Origin: an archaeon
GTDB lineage: Archaea > Nanobdellota > Nanobdellia > Pacearchaeales > GW2011-AR1
Length of the DNA: 61,742 nucleotides
Direction of reading: 5' to 3'
NCBI GenBank assembly: GCA_018651605.1
Contig: JABIDS010000018.1
Span: 1-61,742, forward strand
Shown: one piece after another, positions 41,190 to 48,028 of the stretch
Layout of the letters: each line of letters begins with the position of its first letter
Position numbering within the stretch: the first letter of the stretch is position 1
The notes under the pieces: model-generated
Databases searched by the model: none
What the model was told of the DNA's origin: nothing
What the model saw: only the letters and a program-made list of their open reading frames with translations
Position numbers and translations under genes: made by a program

Positions 41190-41654
41190 CTACTTCACAC
41201 TCCTACTAGCACTCGACCTTGTCGCACCAACACCTGCCGCCCCGTGCTTAACTTTATTTCTAGTAACTGAAAACTCTCCAAGTCTATGCCCCAACATCTC
41301 AGGAATAATATCAACAGGCACAAACGTCTTTCCATTATAAACATTAATTCTCAATCCAATCATCTTAGGAACAATAACCAAATGTCGAATATGCGTTTTA
41401 ATCTGTTTTTCTTTCTTAATTTTATCATTACATCTCAAAACAAACTTCTGCATCTCATCAGACTGCCTCAAAACCGTCCTCTTCTCATTTGACTTCAACA
41501 AACTAGCAAACTCACGAATATCCAATGCCTTCAACTCATCAAGAGATTTCCCTCTATAACTAAACTCCTTCTTCTTTATCAAAAGCTTCTTTCTTTCTTT
41601 CGGTGTTTCTTGTTCTTCCATTTTCTCAGTTGGTTTTTCTTCTTCTTCTACCAT
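41190..41654 (-). CDS. rps19: Ribosomal protein uS19
   Basis: The 154-aa protein has the uS19 core MIGLRINVYNGKTFVPVDIIPEMLGHRLGEFSVTR (described as a region at about residues 98-133) and ends GAAGVGATRSSASRSVK. Its N-terminal extension is charged. It forms part of the small-subunit head. Confidence 0.94.
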   Translation of the reverse strand: MVEEEEKPTEKMEEQETPKERKKLLIKKKEFSYRGKSLDELKALDIREFASLLKSNEKRTVLRQSDEMQKFVLRCNDKIKKEKQIKTHIRHLVIVPKMIGLRINVYNGKTFVPVDIIPEMLGHRLGEFSVTRNKVKHGAAGVGATRSSASRSVK

Positions 41655-41659
41655 TTTAA

Positions 41660-41977
41660 TTATTGTTCATCTGGTTGATGAAATCTTAGAGTATATTCAT
41701 GACCTCCTTCTTCAAAATTTAATTGTTTTTTGGATTTGTATGTAAATTTTCTATCAAAATTTGTTCTTGAAGCTATTGCTAAAATTTCAGTAATGCCTCT
41801 GGATTCTTTAAGATAAACATCACACCTTCTAGGATTGTAAGCAACATATCCTACACTTTTAACCTCTTGATCATTTTCTAATGTTTCCATTCTTCCTGCA
41901 AATTCAATATCTACTTCACTAATTTGAAGCCCCTCCAATATTCTTTTCAATCCCTGTGTTCTTATATTTTTATCCAT
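41660..41977 (-). CDS. Orphan 3 of the ribosomal operon
   Basis: The 105-aa protein has ISEVDIEFAGRMETL, a Tyr/Asn/Arg-rich middle (YNPRRCDVYLKES), ITEILAIASRTNFD and EYTLRFHQPDEQ. It is paralogous to orphan 7 (37442-37756). No known family. It is separated from uL2 by one base and from uS19 by five. Confidence 0.75.
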   Translation of the reverse strand: MDKNIRTQGLKRILEGLQISEVDIEFAGRMETLENDQEVKSVGYVAYNPRRCDVYLKESRGITEILAIASRTNFDRKFTYKSKKQLNFEEGGHEYTLRFHQPDEQ

Positions 41978-41978
41978 T

Positions 41979-42689
41979 TTATTTCCTTTTCCCTGTCTGT
42001 TTAGGTCTAATATGTCCTACCTTTCTACCAGGAGGCGAATTTCTTTTAGCAATCTTTGATTTAATTCTCTTTCCACGACCACCACCAAACGGATGATCAA
42101 GAGCATTAGTTTTAACCGCAGAGGTTCTATGCCATTTTCTACCAATAGCTTTCATAATATGATGTCTCTTCCCAGCTTTAACAAGTGGCTTCATCAATCT
42201 TCCCTCACCCGCAGCCAAACCAACAGTTGCCCGAGACTTTCCATTAATCTTAACCTTTCGCCTTTTAATAATTATCTCTACTCCTTTATTATCTTTATTC
42301 ATAACAACACCTGAAATCCCAGAACTCCTCAAAATCTTCCCACCTTTTCCAGGAACAATCTCAACATTAAAAACTTTAGTCCCAGGAGCAATATCATTTA
42401 AACTCAAAATATCTCCAACCTCAGCAACTTTATTCTCAGGACGAGCACCAACATAAATTTCTTGCCCCTCATAAATTCCAGAAGCCGCAGGAACAATAAA
42501 TTCTTCCTTATCAACTTTAACTTTAACCAAAGGAGCAGAATGCACAGGTGAATTAAATAATTTAATAATCTTACCAACTCCAGAAGCACTCAACTTAGGA
42601 TAAACAACCTTATACCTATATGCTTTAGGCCTACCTCTAAAAGTCAAACTTCCCTTTCCTCGAGCCTGTTGTGTAATTCGTTTTCCCAT
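41979..42689 (-). CDS. rpl2: Ribosomal protein uL2
   Basis: The 236-aa protein has the uL2 motifs RYKVVYPKLSASGVGKI, GRMMKPLVKAG-like GRLMKPLVKAGKRHH, and NALDHPFGGGRGKR. The DHPFGGG peptidyl-transferase-associated motif is complete. Full length for archaea. It begins at the same base as the end of orphan 2. Confidence 0.96.
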   Translation of the reverse strand: MGKRITQQARGKGSLTFRGRPKAYRYKVVYPKLSASGVGKIIKLFNSPVHSAPLVKVKVDKEEFIVPAASGIYEGQEIYVGARPENKVAEVGDILSLNDIAPGTKVFNVEIVPGKGGKILRSSGISGVVMNKDNKGVEIIIKRRKVKINGKSRATVGLAAGEGRLMKPLVKAGKRHHIMKAIGRKWHRTSAVKTNALDHPFGGGRGKRIKSKIAKRNSPPGRKVGHIRPKQTGKRK

Positions 42690-43078
42690 TATGCAATAGC
42701 CTCCCTATTTCTTTCTATTAATCCAACAACATAATCATACCCTCGAGATTGAGGAGTAAAGCAACGACCACTTTCACCAGGACCTATACTTCCTGAACGA
42801 TAAAAAAGATTAGGAGTTTCAATATCTTCTCTTAAATCATTATCAAACTCATTTAATACAGGAATCTCATTCATATTCCCAGGATTCTCAGGAACAAAAA
42901 CAAACCTTTTTTCAGCATCAGATAATACTTCGCAATATATAACTCTTGATTCAGTTTGATTAAATTTCCCATCATAAAGATTTTGTAGAGTTATTATTGT
43001 AAATACCTCTCCTGACCTTCCCTCTAAATCATTCCTGCTCACAGGCTTTACAATTCTTCTAACAGTAACATTTTCCAT
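42689..43078 (-). CDS. Orphan 2 of the ribosomal operon
   Basis: The 129-aa protein begins MENVTVRRIVKPVSRN and has FTIITLQNLYDGKF, YCEVLSDAEKRFVFVPENPGN and PQSRGYDYVVGLIERNRE. Mainly beta-rich and acidic by eye. No family is recognised. It is one base after uL23 and shares one base with uL2. Confidence 0.7.
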   Translation of the reverse strand: MENVTVRRIVKPVSRNDLEGRSGEVFTIITLQNLYDGKFNQTESRVIYCEVLSDAEKRFVFVPENPGNMNEIPVLNEFDNDLREDIETPNLFYRSGSIGPGESGRCFTPQSRGYDYVVGLIERNREAIA

Positions 43079-43079
43079 C

Positions 43080-43319
43080 TTAAATCATCCCCACCTTAGT
43101 CGCAATATCAATTGCAGGATTCTTTGCATTTAATTTAACATAAGCATATTTTTTATTCAATCTAATAAAAGTATTAATCCCCTCAATCTTCACACCAAAC
43201 AACTCCTCAAACTCTTTCTTAATCTCAGGCTTAGACATTCTCTTATCAGCACTAATCGTCAAAACATTATCTAACTCAATCATTCTTACTGCCTTTTCTG
43301 TTGTCATTAATTTAATCAT
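43080..43319 (-). CDS. rpl23: Ribosomal protein uL23
   Basis: The 79-aa protein has TTEKAVRMIELDNVLTI, IKKEFEELFGVKIEGINTFIR and KKYAYVKLNAKNPAIDIATKVGMI. It binds near the exit tunnel and is a docking site for SRP. It overlaps uL4 by 4 bp. Confidence 0.94.
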   Translation of the reverse strand: MIKLMTTEKAVRMIELDNVLTISADKRMSKPEIKKEFEELFGVKIEGINTFIRLNKKYAYVKLNAKNPAIDIATKVGMI

Positions 43320-44155
43320 TTTTTAGCCCTCTTAATTGAGCTTTGCTCAACATTTTTTGAATCTTCAAATTTATTTGAACTAGCAATCCTCTCCAAACCT
43401 TCAACACCTTTCTCACTAAACATACATAATCTAGCACCATTAGAAGCCAAATCCGAAACAACTAACTCATTAACCTTAACAACCTCAACACCCTTAATCT
43501 TAAATTCTTCATCATTTCCAATAACAATCAAAAGCCCTGCATTCTTTTTATTCTTACGCCCCCTCATCTTACCAATCCCAGCCCGAATAGTTTTTTTCTG
43601 AACAGCAACATTAGAAACATCTCCAAGAATCTTATTCAAAAAACTCAAAAAATCTTTATTATTCAAATTCAAAACTTCCGAACTAACAACCAAAGGCAAT
43701 TGAACCTTAACCTCATTCAAAGATGAATACTTCTTCTTCAACTCATCTACTGAAGAAACATAACTCAACGAACTAAGCAAAGCTTTCTTCAATTCTTTTT
43801 TATTAACTTTATTCAAATTAACATTTCCATGAGGAGGATGAGCTCTTCGACCACCACGAGCAGAAGGAACAACAGCAGCTTGCCAATTAAATTGAGTTCC
43901 TCTTCTTGAAAAAATCTTCATAGGTAATCTTGCCATACCTCTACCAGTATTAGTCTTCCAAACATGCCTTCTCTTACTTGTATTTCCAGATGCAGAAATA
44001 TCCATACCAGCCCTATACTTCGGAGAATTCGGATGCTTAATTCTTTCAGCTTCAACAACTTTCCGAATAATATCCACACGAACAGGCTCTTCAAACAAAA
44101 CAGTTTCCTTTTCAGAAACTTTCTTACCTTCTTGATTTAATACTTGTATTTTCAT
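43316..44155 (-). CDS. rpl4: Ribosomal protein uL4
   Basis: The 279-aa protein has the exit-tunnel loop region RRHVWKTNTGRGMARLPMKIFSRRGTQFNWQAAVVPSARGGRRAHPP (residues about 57-105, a family hallmark) and a globular C-terminal domain. The extreme C-terminus, DSKNVEQSSIKRAKK, resembles a segment in the uL22 N-terminal extension. Confidence 0.94.
   Translation of the reverse strand: MKIQVLNQEGKKVSEKETVLFEEPVRVDIIRKVVEAERIKHPNSPKYRAGMDISASGNTSKRRHVWKTNTGRGMARLPMKIFSRRGTQFNWQAAVVPSARGGRRAHPPHGNVNLNKVNKKELKKALLSSLSYVSSVDELKKKYSSLNEVKVQLPLVVSSEVLNLNNKDFLSFLNKILGDVSNVAVQKKTIRAGIGKMRGRKNKKNAGLLIVIGNDEEFKIKGVEVVKVNELVVSDLASNGARLCMFSEKGVEGLERIASSNKFEDSKNVEQSSIKRAKK
43336..43366 (-). repeat. Second repeat-like segment (SKNVEQSSI), uL4
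   Basis: It includes the hairpin TTGAGC-TTT-GCTCAA (43336-43350) and encodes SKNVEQSS near the uL4 C-terminus. The counterpart is at 40722-40755 in uL22. The match is imperfect (about 23 of 29 bases). Confidence 0.5.
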
Positions 44156-44490
44156 TGTCTAATCACCATATCATAAAGAAGATTACTTCTTCGATCTAGT
44201 ATTTCCTTATTTAATTCAACATCAAGATTATATTTCTCAGCAATCTTTCCAACACACTCTCCAATACCTTCCATACTCTCTTCTAATTCTCTATATTGAT
44301 GTTCTAATAATCCTTCTTCTTCAACAAACACTGAAGATCTCGCTCCGCTTGGAACAAATCCAATAGTAAATCTTTCATTATCATAGGGATTAACTCTTGG
44401 TTCTACATTATGAAATCTAGGCAAATCTTTCTTCAAATCTTCAGATATACAAAAGATCAATTCTCTCATTTTAAGACTAACATCTATCAT
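44152..44490 (-). CDS. Orphan 1 of the ribosomal operon
   Basis: The 112-aa protein begins MIDVSLKMRELIFCI and has PRFHNVEPRVNPYDNERFTIGFVPSG and an acidic helix HQYRELEESMEGIGECVGKIAEKY. No family is recognised. It is one base after uL3 and overlaps uL4 by 4 bp. Confidence 0.7.
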   Translation of the reverse strand: MIDVSLKMRELIFCISEDLKKDLPRFHNVEPRVNPYDNERFTIGFVPSGARSSVFVEEEGLLEHQYRELEESMEGIGECVGKIAEKYNLDVELNKEILDRRSNLLYDMVIRQ

Positions 44491-44491
44491 T

Positions 44492-45472
44492 TTATCTCAA
44501 CTCCATAAATTCATATTTTTTCTTAACTTGCCCAACAGTAGGTCTCAAGGCATTAGTAATCAAAACCTGTCTTTTTTTAGGCCCTTGAACACTTCCACAT
44601 AGAACAATATAATCTCCTTTAATCTTTCCAAAATGTCTAAAACCTGATTTAATATTAATATCCAAATCACTAACATTACCCATCAATAAAATTTTATGAT
44701 TAAAAGTTGTCCTCGTAAAAAAACCCATTTGCCCAGACATTGGTTGCGTATACTCAACACGAGCTGGATGCCAAGGTCCACCTGAACCAGGCCCTCTCTG
44801 TCCCTTCTCAGACTTATGAAATCTCAATTCCAAACCAAACCTCTTCATTGAACCTTGATTACCCTTACCAATCGTAACTCCACGAACATCAACAACACCT
44901 TCACTAAAAACATCCCTAATACTAATCTCCTTATTCAAATTATTCTTCACAAATTCTAACTTCTCATCTAATTTCCCAGAAACACCAATCTCAGCCATAT
45001 CCGGCTTTTTCTTTATCCCAGTTTTCTTAACCTGCGAATAAACAATCAATCTAATATCATCATAATCACCATCTTTGCCCTCCACGGGTACGCCTGCAGG
45101 CGTGAAATCCTCAATTTTCTTATTAAAAACTTTAGGCATCTTAACCTTCTTCTTCATCTCTTTGTCTATATTTTGATTCAAAACACAACCAATCACCTTA
45201 CCATCTTTATAAAATCTAACAGAAAAAATCTTCATTGTAGGACATTCAATAATTGTAACAGGAATAGTAACTCTCTGTCCTTTAGTCAATGAATTAGGTG
45301 TACTATTTTTAACAAAAGCAGACTTCATCCCAACCTTATATCCAATAAAACCTAAAAGATTAACATCTTCTCTATTCAAAGCCTTCCAGCTAACTCTAGG
45401 TAAAATTTTCTTTGCCCTCACTCTTGGATAAAATTGAAGGCTTCCATGTCGTGTTGTTCCGTGTTTTGGCAT
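44492..45472 (-). CDS. rpl3: Ribosomal protein uL3
   Basis: The 326-aa protein is first in the operon. It has the archaeal uL3 N-terminus (GTTRHGSLQFYPRVRAKKILPRV), LGFIGYKVGMKSAF, and the conserved loop GQRGPGSGGPWHPARVEYTQPMSGQMGF. Residues 124-132 (TPAGVPVEG) are encoded by a palindromic-repeat copy located inside the protein body. Upstream is a structured leader of about 200 nt. uL3 binds 23S rRNA near the peptidyl transferase centre. Confidence 0.96.
   Translation of the reverse strand: MPKHGTTRHGSLQFYPRVRAKKILPRVSWKALNREDVNLLGFIGYKVGMKSAFVKNSTPNSLTKGQRVTIPVTIIECPTMKIFSVRFYKDGKVIGCVLNQNIDKEMKKKVKMPKVFNKKIEDFTPAGVPVEGKDGDYDDIRLIVYSQVKKTGIKKKPDMAEIGVSGKLDEKLEFVKNNLNKEISIRDVFSEGVVDVRGVTIGKGNQGSMKRFGLELRFHKSEKGQRGPGSGGPWHPARVEYTQPMSGQMGFFTRTTFNHKILLMGNVSDLDINIKSGFRHFGKIKGDYIVLCGSVQGPKKRQVLITNALRPTVGQVKKKYEFMELR
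45077..45103 (-). repeat. In-frame palindromic repeat, short form (copy 9, inside uL3)
   Basis: This 27-bp copy encodes TPAGVPVEG in uL3. The left arm is eroded (CCCTCCACGGG) but the core GCCTGCAGGC is a perfect 10-bp palindrome. It lies inside a folded protein, not in a tail. Confidence 0.88.
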
Positions 45473-45496
45473 CTTTAACTTTTTCTTGTTTAAAGT

Positions 45497-45575
45497 TTAA
45501 GAGTCAGAGAATCTTTGATTCTCTGAATTTTTATTTTACACATAGTAAAATAAAAAGCTCTTAACCCTTGTTAAG
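45497..45575 (-). promoter_or_regulatory. Three-way junction in the uL3 operon leader with competing hairpin
   Basis: P1 TTAAGAG/CTCTTAA (45497-45503 with 45558-45564) encloses P2 TCAGAGAATC-TTT-GATTCTCTGA (45504-45526, 10 bp) and a 12-bp P3 (45528-45539 with 45545-45556, loop ACATA). Junction linkers are 0 or 1 nt. CTTAAC-CCTT-GTTAAG (45560-45575) is a 6-bp hairpin that uses the P1 strand, so the two folds exclude each other. On the minus strand this ends 24 nt before the uL3 ATG. Confidence 0.6.
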
Positions 45576-45586
45576 ATATTTTTTAT

Positions 45587-45649
45587 TTTGATAACAAATC
45601 CAGAATTATAAATATCTGAACCTTTCAGTAAAAACTGAATGTTATCAAA
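45587..45649 (-). promoter_or_regulatory. Multibranch helix in the uL3 operon leader
   Basis: A 9-bp closing stem TTTGATAAC/GTTATCAAA (45587-45595 with 45641-45649) encloses TTCAGT-AAAA-ACTGAA (45624-45639) and a weaker CAGA..TCTG hairpin (45601-45618). It precedes the three-way junction in transcript order. Confidence 0.5.
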
Positions 45650-45651
45650 CA

Positions 45652-45672
45652 ATTACTAATTATCTTAGTAAT
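45652..45672 (-). promoter_or_regulatory. 5'-end hairpin of the uL3 operon leader
   Basis: ATTACTAA-TTATC-TTAGTAAT is a perfect 8-bp hairpin near the expected transcript start (about 45677, from the TATA box at 45699-45706). Confidence 0.5.
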
Positions 45673-45698
45673 AACTTAATTACTCAAGAAATAATCCC

Positions 45699-45706
45699 TA
45701 TTTAAA
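45699..45706 (-). promoter_or_regulatory. TATA box of the ribosomal-protein operon
   Basis: TTTAAATA on the minus strand lies about 227 nt upstream of the uL3 ATG, preceded by AAGC as a possible BRE. It predicts a transcript starting near 45677 with a leader of about 205 nt, in contrast to the leaderless genes elsewhere in the window. Confidence 0.5.
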
Positions 45707-45740
45707 GCTTTCCACATAAGGTATTAGCAATAAATCAACT

Positions 45741-45754
45741 AAATATTTTTATAT
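45741..45754 (+). promoter_or_regulatory. BRE/TATA for 45775
   Basis: CAACTAAATATTTTTATAT is centred about 27 nt before the ATG at 45775 (leaderless). The same AACTAAATATTTATA pattern precedes 59098 and, with ACTAAATATTTATATA, 60122. Confidence 0.5.
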
Positions 45755-45774
45755 CTTAAAATCTTAATAATAAT

Positions 45775-46101
45775 ATGAGCATTATTAAAGAAAACCCTCC
45801 TTCACTTCAAGAATTAGTAAACAGGCCAATCCATTATTCTGATTTACCTTGGGATTCTCAAGCAGCCGCACATAGGAGAATGACATACGATTTGGTTAAT
45901 AAAAGAACCTATGACTTTATTGATTCTCAAGTTGTTCTCGGAGATCAAAGTCAAGGAACTTCTATTATCTCAGATCTAACAAATCCAAAAAAAGCAATTC
46001 AACACCTTCAAGAATCTGCAAAAAGAAGCAAAGCCTTTTTAGAACAACACAAAGACTATCTCAAAAAAAGACACGAAGAATATAAAAAATATATAAGATA
46101 A
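45775..46101 (+). CDS. Orphan small helical protein
   Basis: The 108-aa protein is not recognised. It begins MSIIKENPPSLQELVNRP and ends in a charged helix FLEQHKDYLKKRHEEYKKYI with coiled-coil character. It is divergent from the ribosomal operon, leaderless, and 53 bp upstream of the HerA-like gene. Confidence 0.65.
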   Translation: MSIIKENPPSLQELVNRPIHYSDLPWDSQAAAHRRMTYDLVNKRTYDFIDSQVVLGDQSQGTSIISDLTNPKKAIQHLQESAKRSKAFLEQHKDYLKKRHEEYKKYIR

Positions 46102-46154
46102 TTCTAATAAACAAATATTAATAAACAACAAATTCTATTATATAAAAAGAGAAA

Positions 46155-47453
46155 ATGCCATACAACATCATATTAGGACGAAACAAAGAGGACAAAGAAA
46201 CCTACAAAGATAGAGGAACAATCTATCTTGGCAAAGGCTACGTCACAATGGGCAATTACACTTCTTTATCAAATAAAATTTGGTTAGACATTGTAAGAAG
46301 TCATGTAATTTTAATCGCAGGAAAAAGGGGCGGAGGAAAATCCTATTCAATCGGAGTATTTGCAGAAGAACTTTCTAACCTTCCAGAAGAAGTAAGAATG
46401 AACATCGCACCATTAATATTTGATACAATGGGAATATTCTGGACAATGAAATACAAAAACCAAAAAGATTTAATATTATTAGAGGACTGGGACTTAAAAC
46501 CCCAAAATGTTCCAACATCAATTTGGGCACCTGCAGGATATTTCCATGAATACGAAAAACGAGGAATCCCCGTAGATAACAAATTCGCATTAGCAGCGTC
46601 AGAACTAGACATCGAAGACTGGCTATCAATTTTTGAATTAAAAATGATAGACCCTGCATCAGTGGTAATTCAAAAAACAATTTCAAAATTAGAATCAAAA
46701 GATTATGACATTGAGGACATAATAAATGAAATAAAAAAAGACTCAACAACAGACGAACAAACAAAAAAATCAACACAGGCATTATTTTATGCAGCAAAAT
46801 CTTGGAAAGTCTTTGCAAGAAAAGGAGAACAAGCAACAAAAATAACAGATTTAATAAAGGCAGGAACAACATCAGTCCTAGACCTTTCAATTTATTCTTC
46901 AACATCTTCATTTAATGTCAGAGCATTAATAATAGGACTTGTATCAAAAAAATTATTCACTCAAAGAATTCTCGCAAGAAAAAAAGAAGAAATAGATTCA
47001 ATTAATCATGGACTAGATACTTCATTCCAAGAAAAAAAAGAAACACCCTTAGTCTGGCTATTCTTAGATGAAGCCCACGAATTTCTTCCAATGCACGAAA
47101 AAACACCAGCATCAAACGCACTCATTCAATTATTAAGAGAAGGAAGACAACCAGGAATATCAATGGTTTTAGCAACTCAACAACCAGGAGTAATCCATCG
47201 AGATGTCATGACACAATCAGACATTATTCTCTCTCACAGATTAACAAACAAACACGACATGGAAGCCCTCAATGAAATGATGCAATCCTACCTTATGGAA
47301 GGAATTACAAAATCAATGAATAAACTCCCAGACGAAAAAGGTGCAGGAATATTACTTGACGACAGCTCAGAAAGATTATATTCAATGCGTATAAGACCAA
47401 GATTCACATGGCATGGTGGAGAAGCCCCAAGAGCAATTAAAAAAGAAGATTAG
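46155..47453 (+). CDS. HerA-like ATPase (DUF87/FtsK-HerA superfamily)
   Basis: The 432-aa protein has a Walker A motif AGKRGGGKSYS (Gly56-Ser63), a Walker B WLFLDEAHEFLP (about residues 300-312) and a late REGRQPGISMVLATQQP segment with sensor-like Gln/Arg. HerA-family hexamers pump DNA, often with NurA in end resection. No NurA is found beside it here. It may instead be one of the DUF87 ATPases that act with membrane or secretion systems. The next gene begins 3 bp after its stop. Confidence 0.85.
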   Translation: MPYNIILGRNKEDKETYKDRGTIYLGKGYVTMGNYTSLSNKIWLDIVRSHVILIAGKRGGGKSYSIGVFAEELSNLPEEVRMNIAPLIFDTMGIFWTMKYKNQKDLILLEDWDLKPQNVPTSIWAPAGYFHEYEKRGIPVDNKFALAASELDIEDWLSIFELKMIDPASVVIQKTISKLESKDYDIEDIINEIKKDSTTDEQTKKSTQALFYAAKSWKVFARKGEQATKITDLIKAGTTSVLDLSIYSSTSSFNVRALIIGLVSKKLFTQRILARKKEEIDSINHGLDTSFQEKKETPLVWLFLDEAHEFLPMHEKTPASNALIQLLREGRQPGISMVLATQQPGVIHRDVMTQSDIILSHRLTNKHDMEALNEMMQSYLMEGITKSMNKLPDEKGAGILLDDSSERLYSMRIRPRFTWHGGEAPRAIKKED

Positions 47454-47456
47454 AAA

Positions 47457-47753
47457 ATGACAATACAAACTCAAAAGGATTTAATTCAAATACTAAAAGA
47501 CTTCGCACTTTCAGAATCAAGGATTAATGCAATTTATCAAGGACATCATCCAGAAGAAGAAAATCATCCTGTTTATTATTTTCTAATAAAACATCCTTTT
47601 GATTTTGAGTTCACAGACAGAGTAAGTGATTTAAGTTTTAAAATTCCTGATACAGATTTATTAGAATGGCCTTGTTCAATTGAACAAGCAGAGGATTATT
47701 CTTTTTTAGGGGAGTGTATTTGGAAAAGAAAGCTAATTCATCGTCTTAAATAA
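47457..47753 (+). CDS. Orphan protein coupled to the HerA-like ATPase
   Basis: The 98-aa acidic protein is not recognised. It has LIQILKDFALSESRINAIYQ, YYFLIKHPFDFEFTDRVSD and two cysteines near the C-terminus. The ATG is 3 bp after the ATPase stop. A truncated, divergent copy of its first half lies at 47900-48028. Confidence 0.65.
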   Translation: MTIQTQKDLIQILKDFALSESRINAIYQGHHPEEENHPVYYFLIKHPFDFEFTDRVSDLSFKIPDTDLLEWPCSIEQAEDYSFLGECIWKRKLIHRLK

Positions 47754-47783
47754 TTATTGCTGTTTCAAAAATAATAAATTTAC

Positions 47784-47893
47784 AACTTACCAAAACAAGG
47801 GGAGGACGAGTAAGTTTGCGAAGTTCTATTTTAAAATAGAATAACGAGCAGGCTTAGGAGCCAGGAAAAGTGCGAGCACGGCTTTCCGCAGGG
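47784..47893 (+). other. Structured element C between gene and its remnant
   Basis: It contains AACTTAC/GTAAGTT (47784-47790 with 47810-47816), an 18-bp perfect palindrome TTCTATTTTAAAATAGAA (47824-47841) flanked by GCGAAG and TAACGAGC, GGCTTAGGAGCC, and a GTG-CGAG-CAC hairpin inside GGAAA..TTTCC. GC content is clearly higher than the flanks. It recalls elements A and B (CGAAG, TAACGA motifs) but without full alignment. Confidence 0.4.
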
Positions 47894-47899
47894 GAACTT

Positions 47900-48028
47900 T
47901 CAATCCAAAACAACTTAATTCAAATTCTAAAATCTTTCGCAATCTCTGAACCAAAAATTAATGCAGTTTATTATTTTCTCATAAAACCTCCTTATAATCA
48001 AGAATTCACAGATAGATCAACACATTAA
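47900..48028 (+). pseudogene. Truncated duplicate of 47457-47753
   Basis: Forty-two codons and a stop read NLIQILKSFAISEPKINAVYYF and LIKPPYNQEFTDRS. This matches the N-terminal half of 47457 (LIQILKDFALSESRINAIY..YYFLIKHPFDFEFTDR), with the stretch GHHPEEENHP deleted and no start codon. The last 12 bases overlap the convergent gene at 48017. Confidence 0.75.

Noticed and set aside
25225-45103. The repeated APAGVPSEG peptide as an ordinary conserved protein motif
   Set aside because: The host proteins are unrelated families and the match is at nucleotide level, including palindromic arms and the same 27-bp unit; shared protein ancestry does not explain this.
45473-45774. The inverted repeats near 45500-45670 as ends of a transposon
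   Set aside because: No flanking target duplication or transposase was found, and the stems fit a transcript leader starting at the TATA box at 45699-45706.
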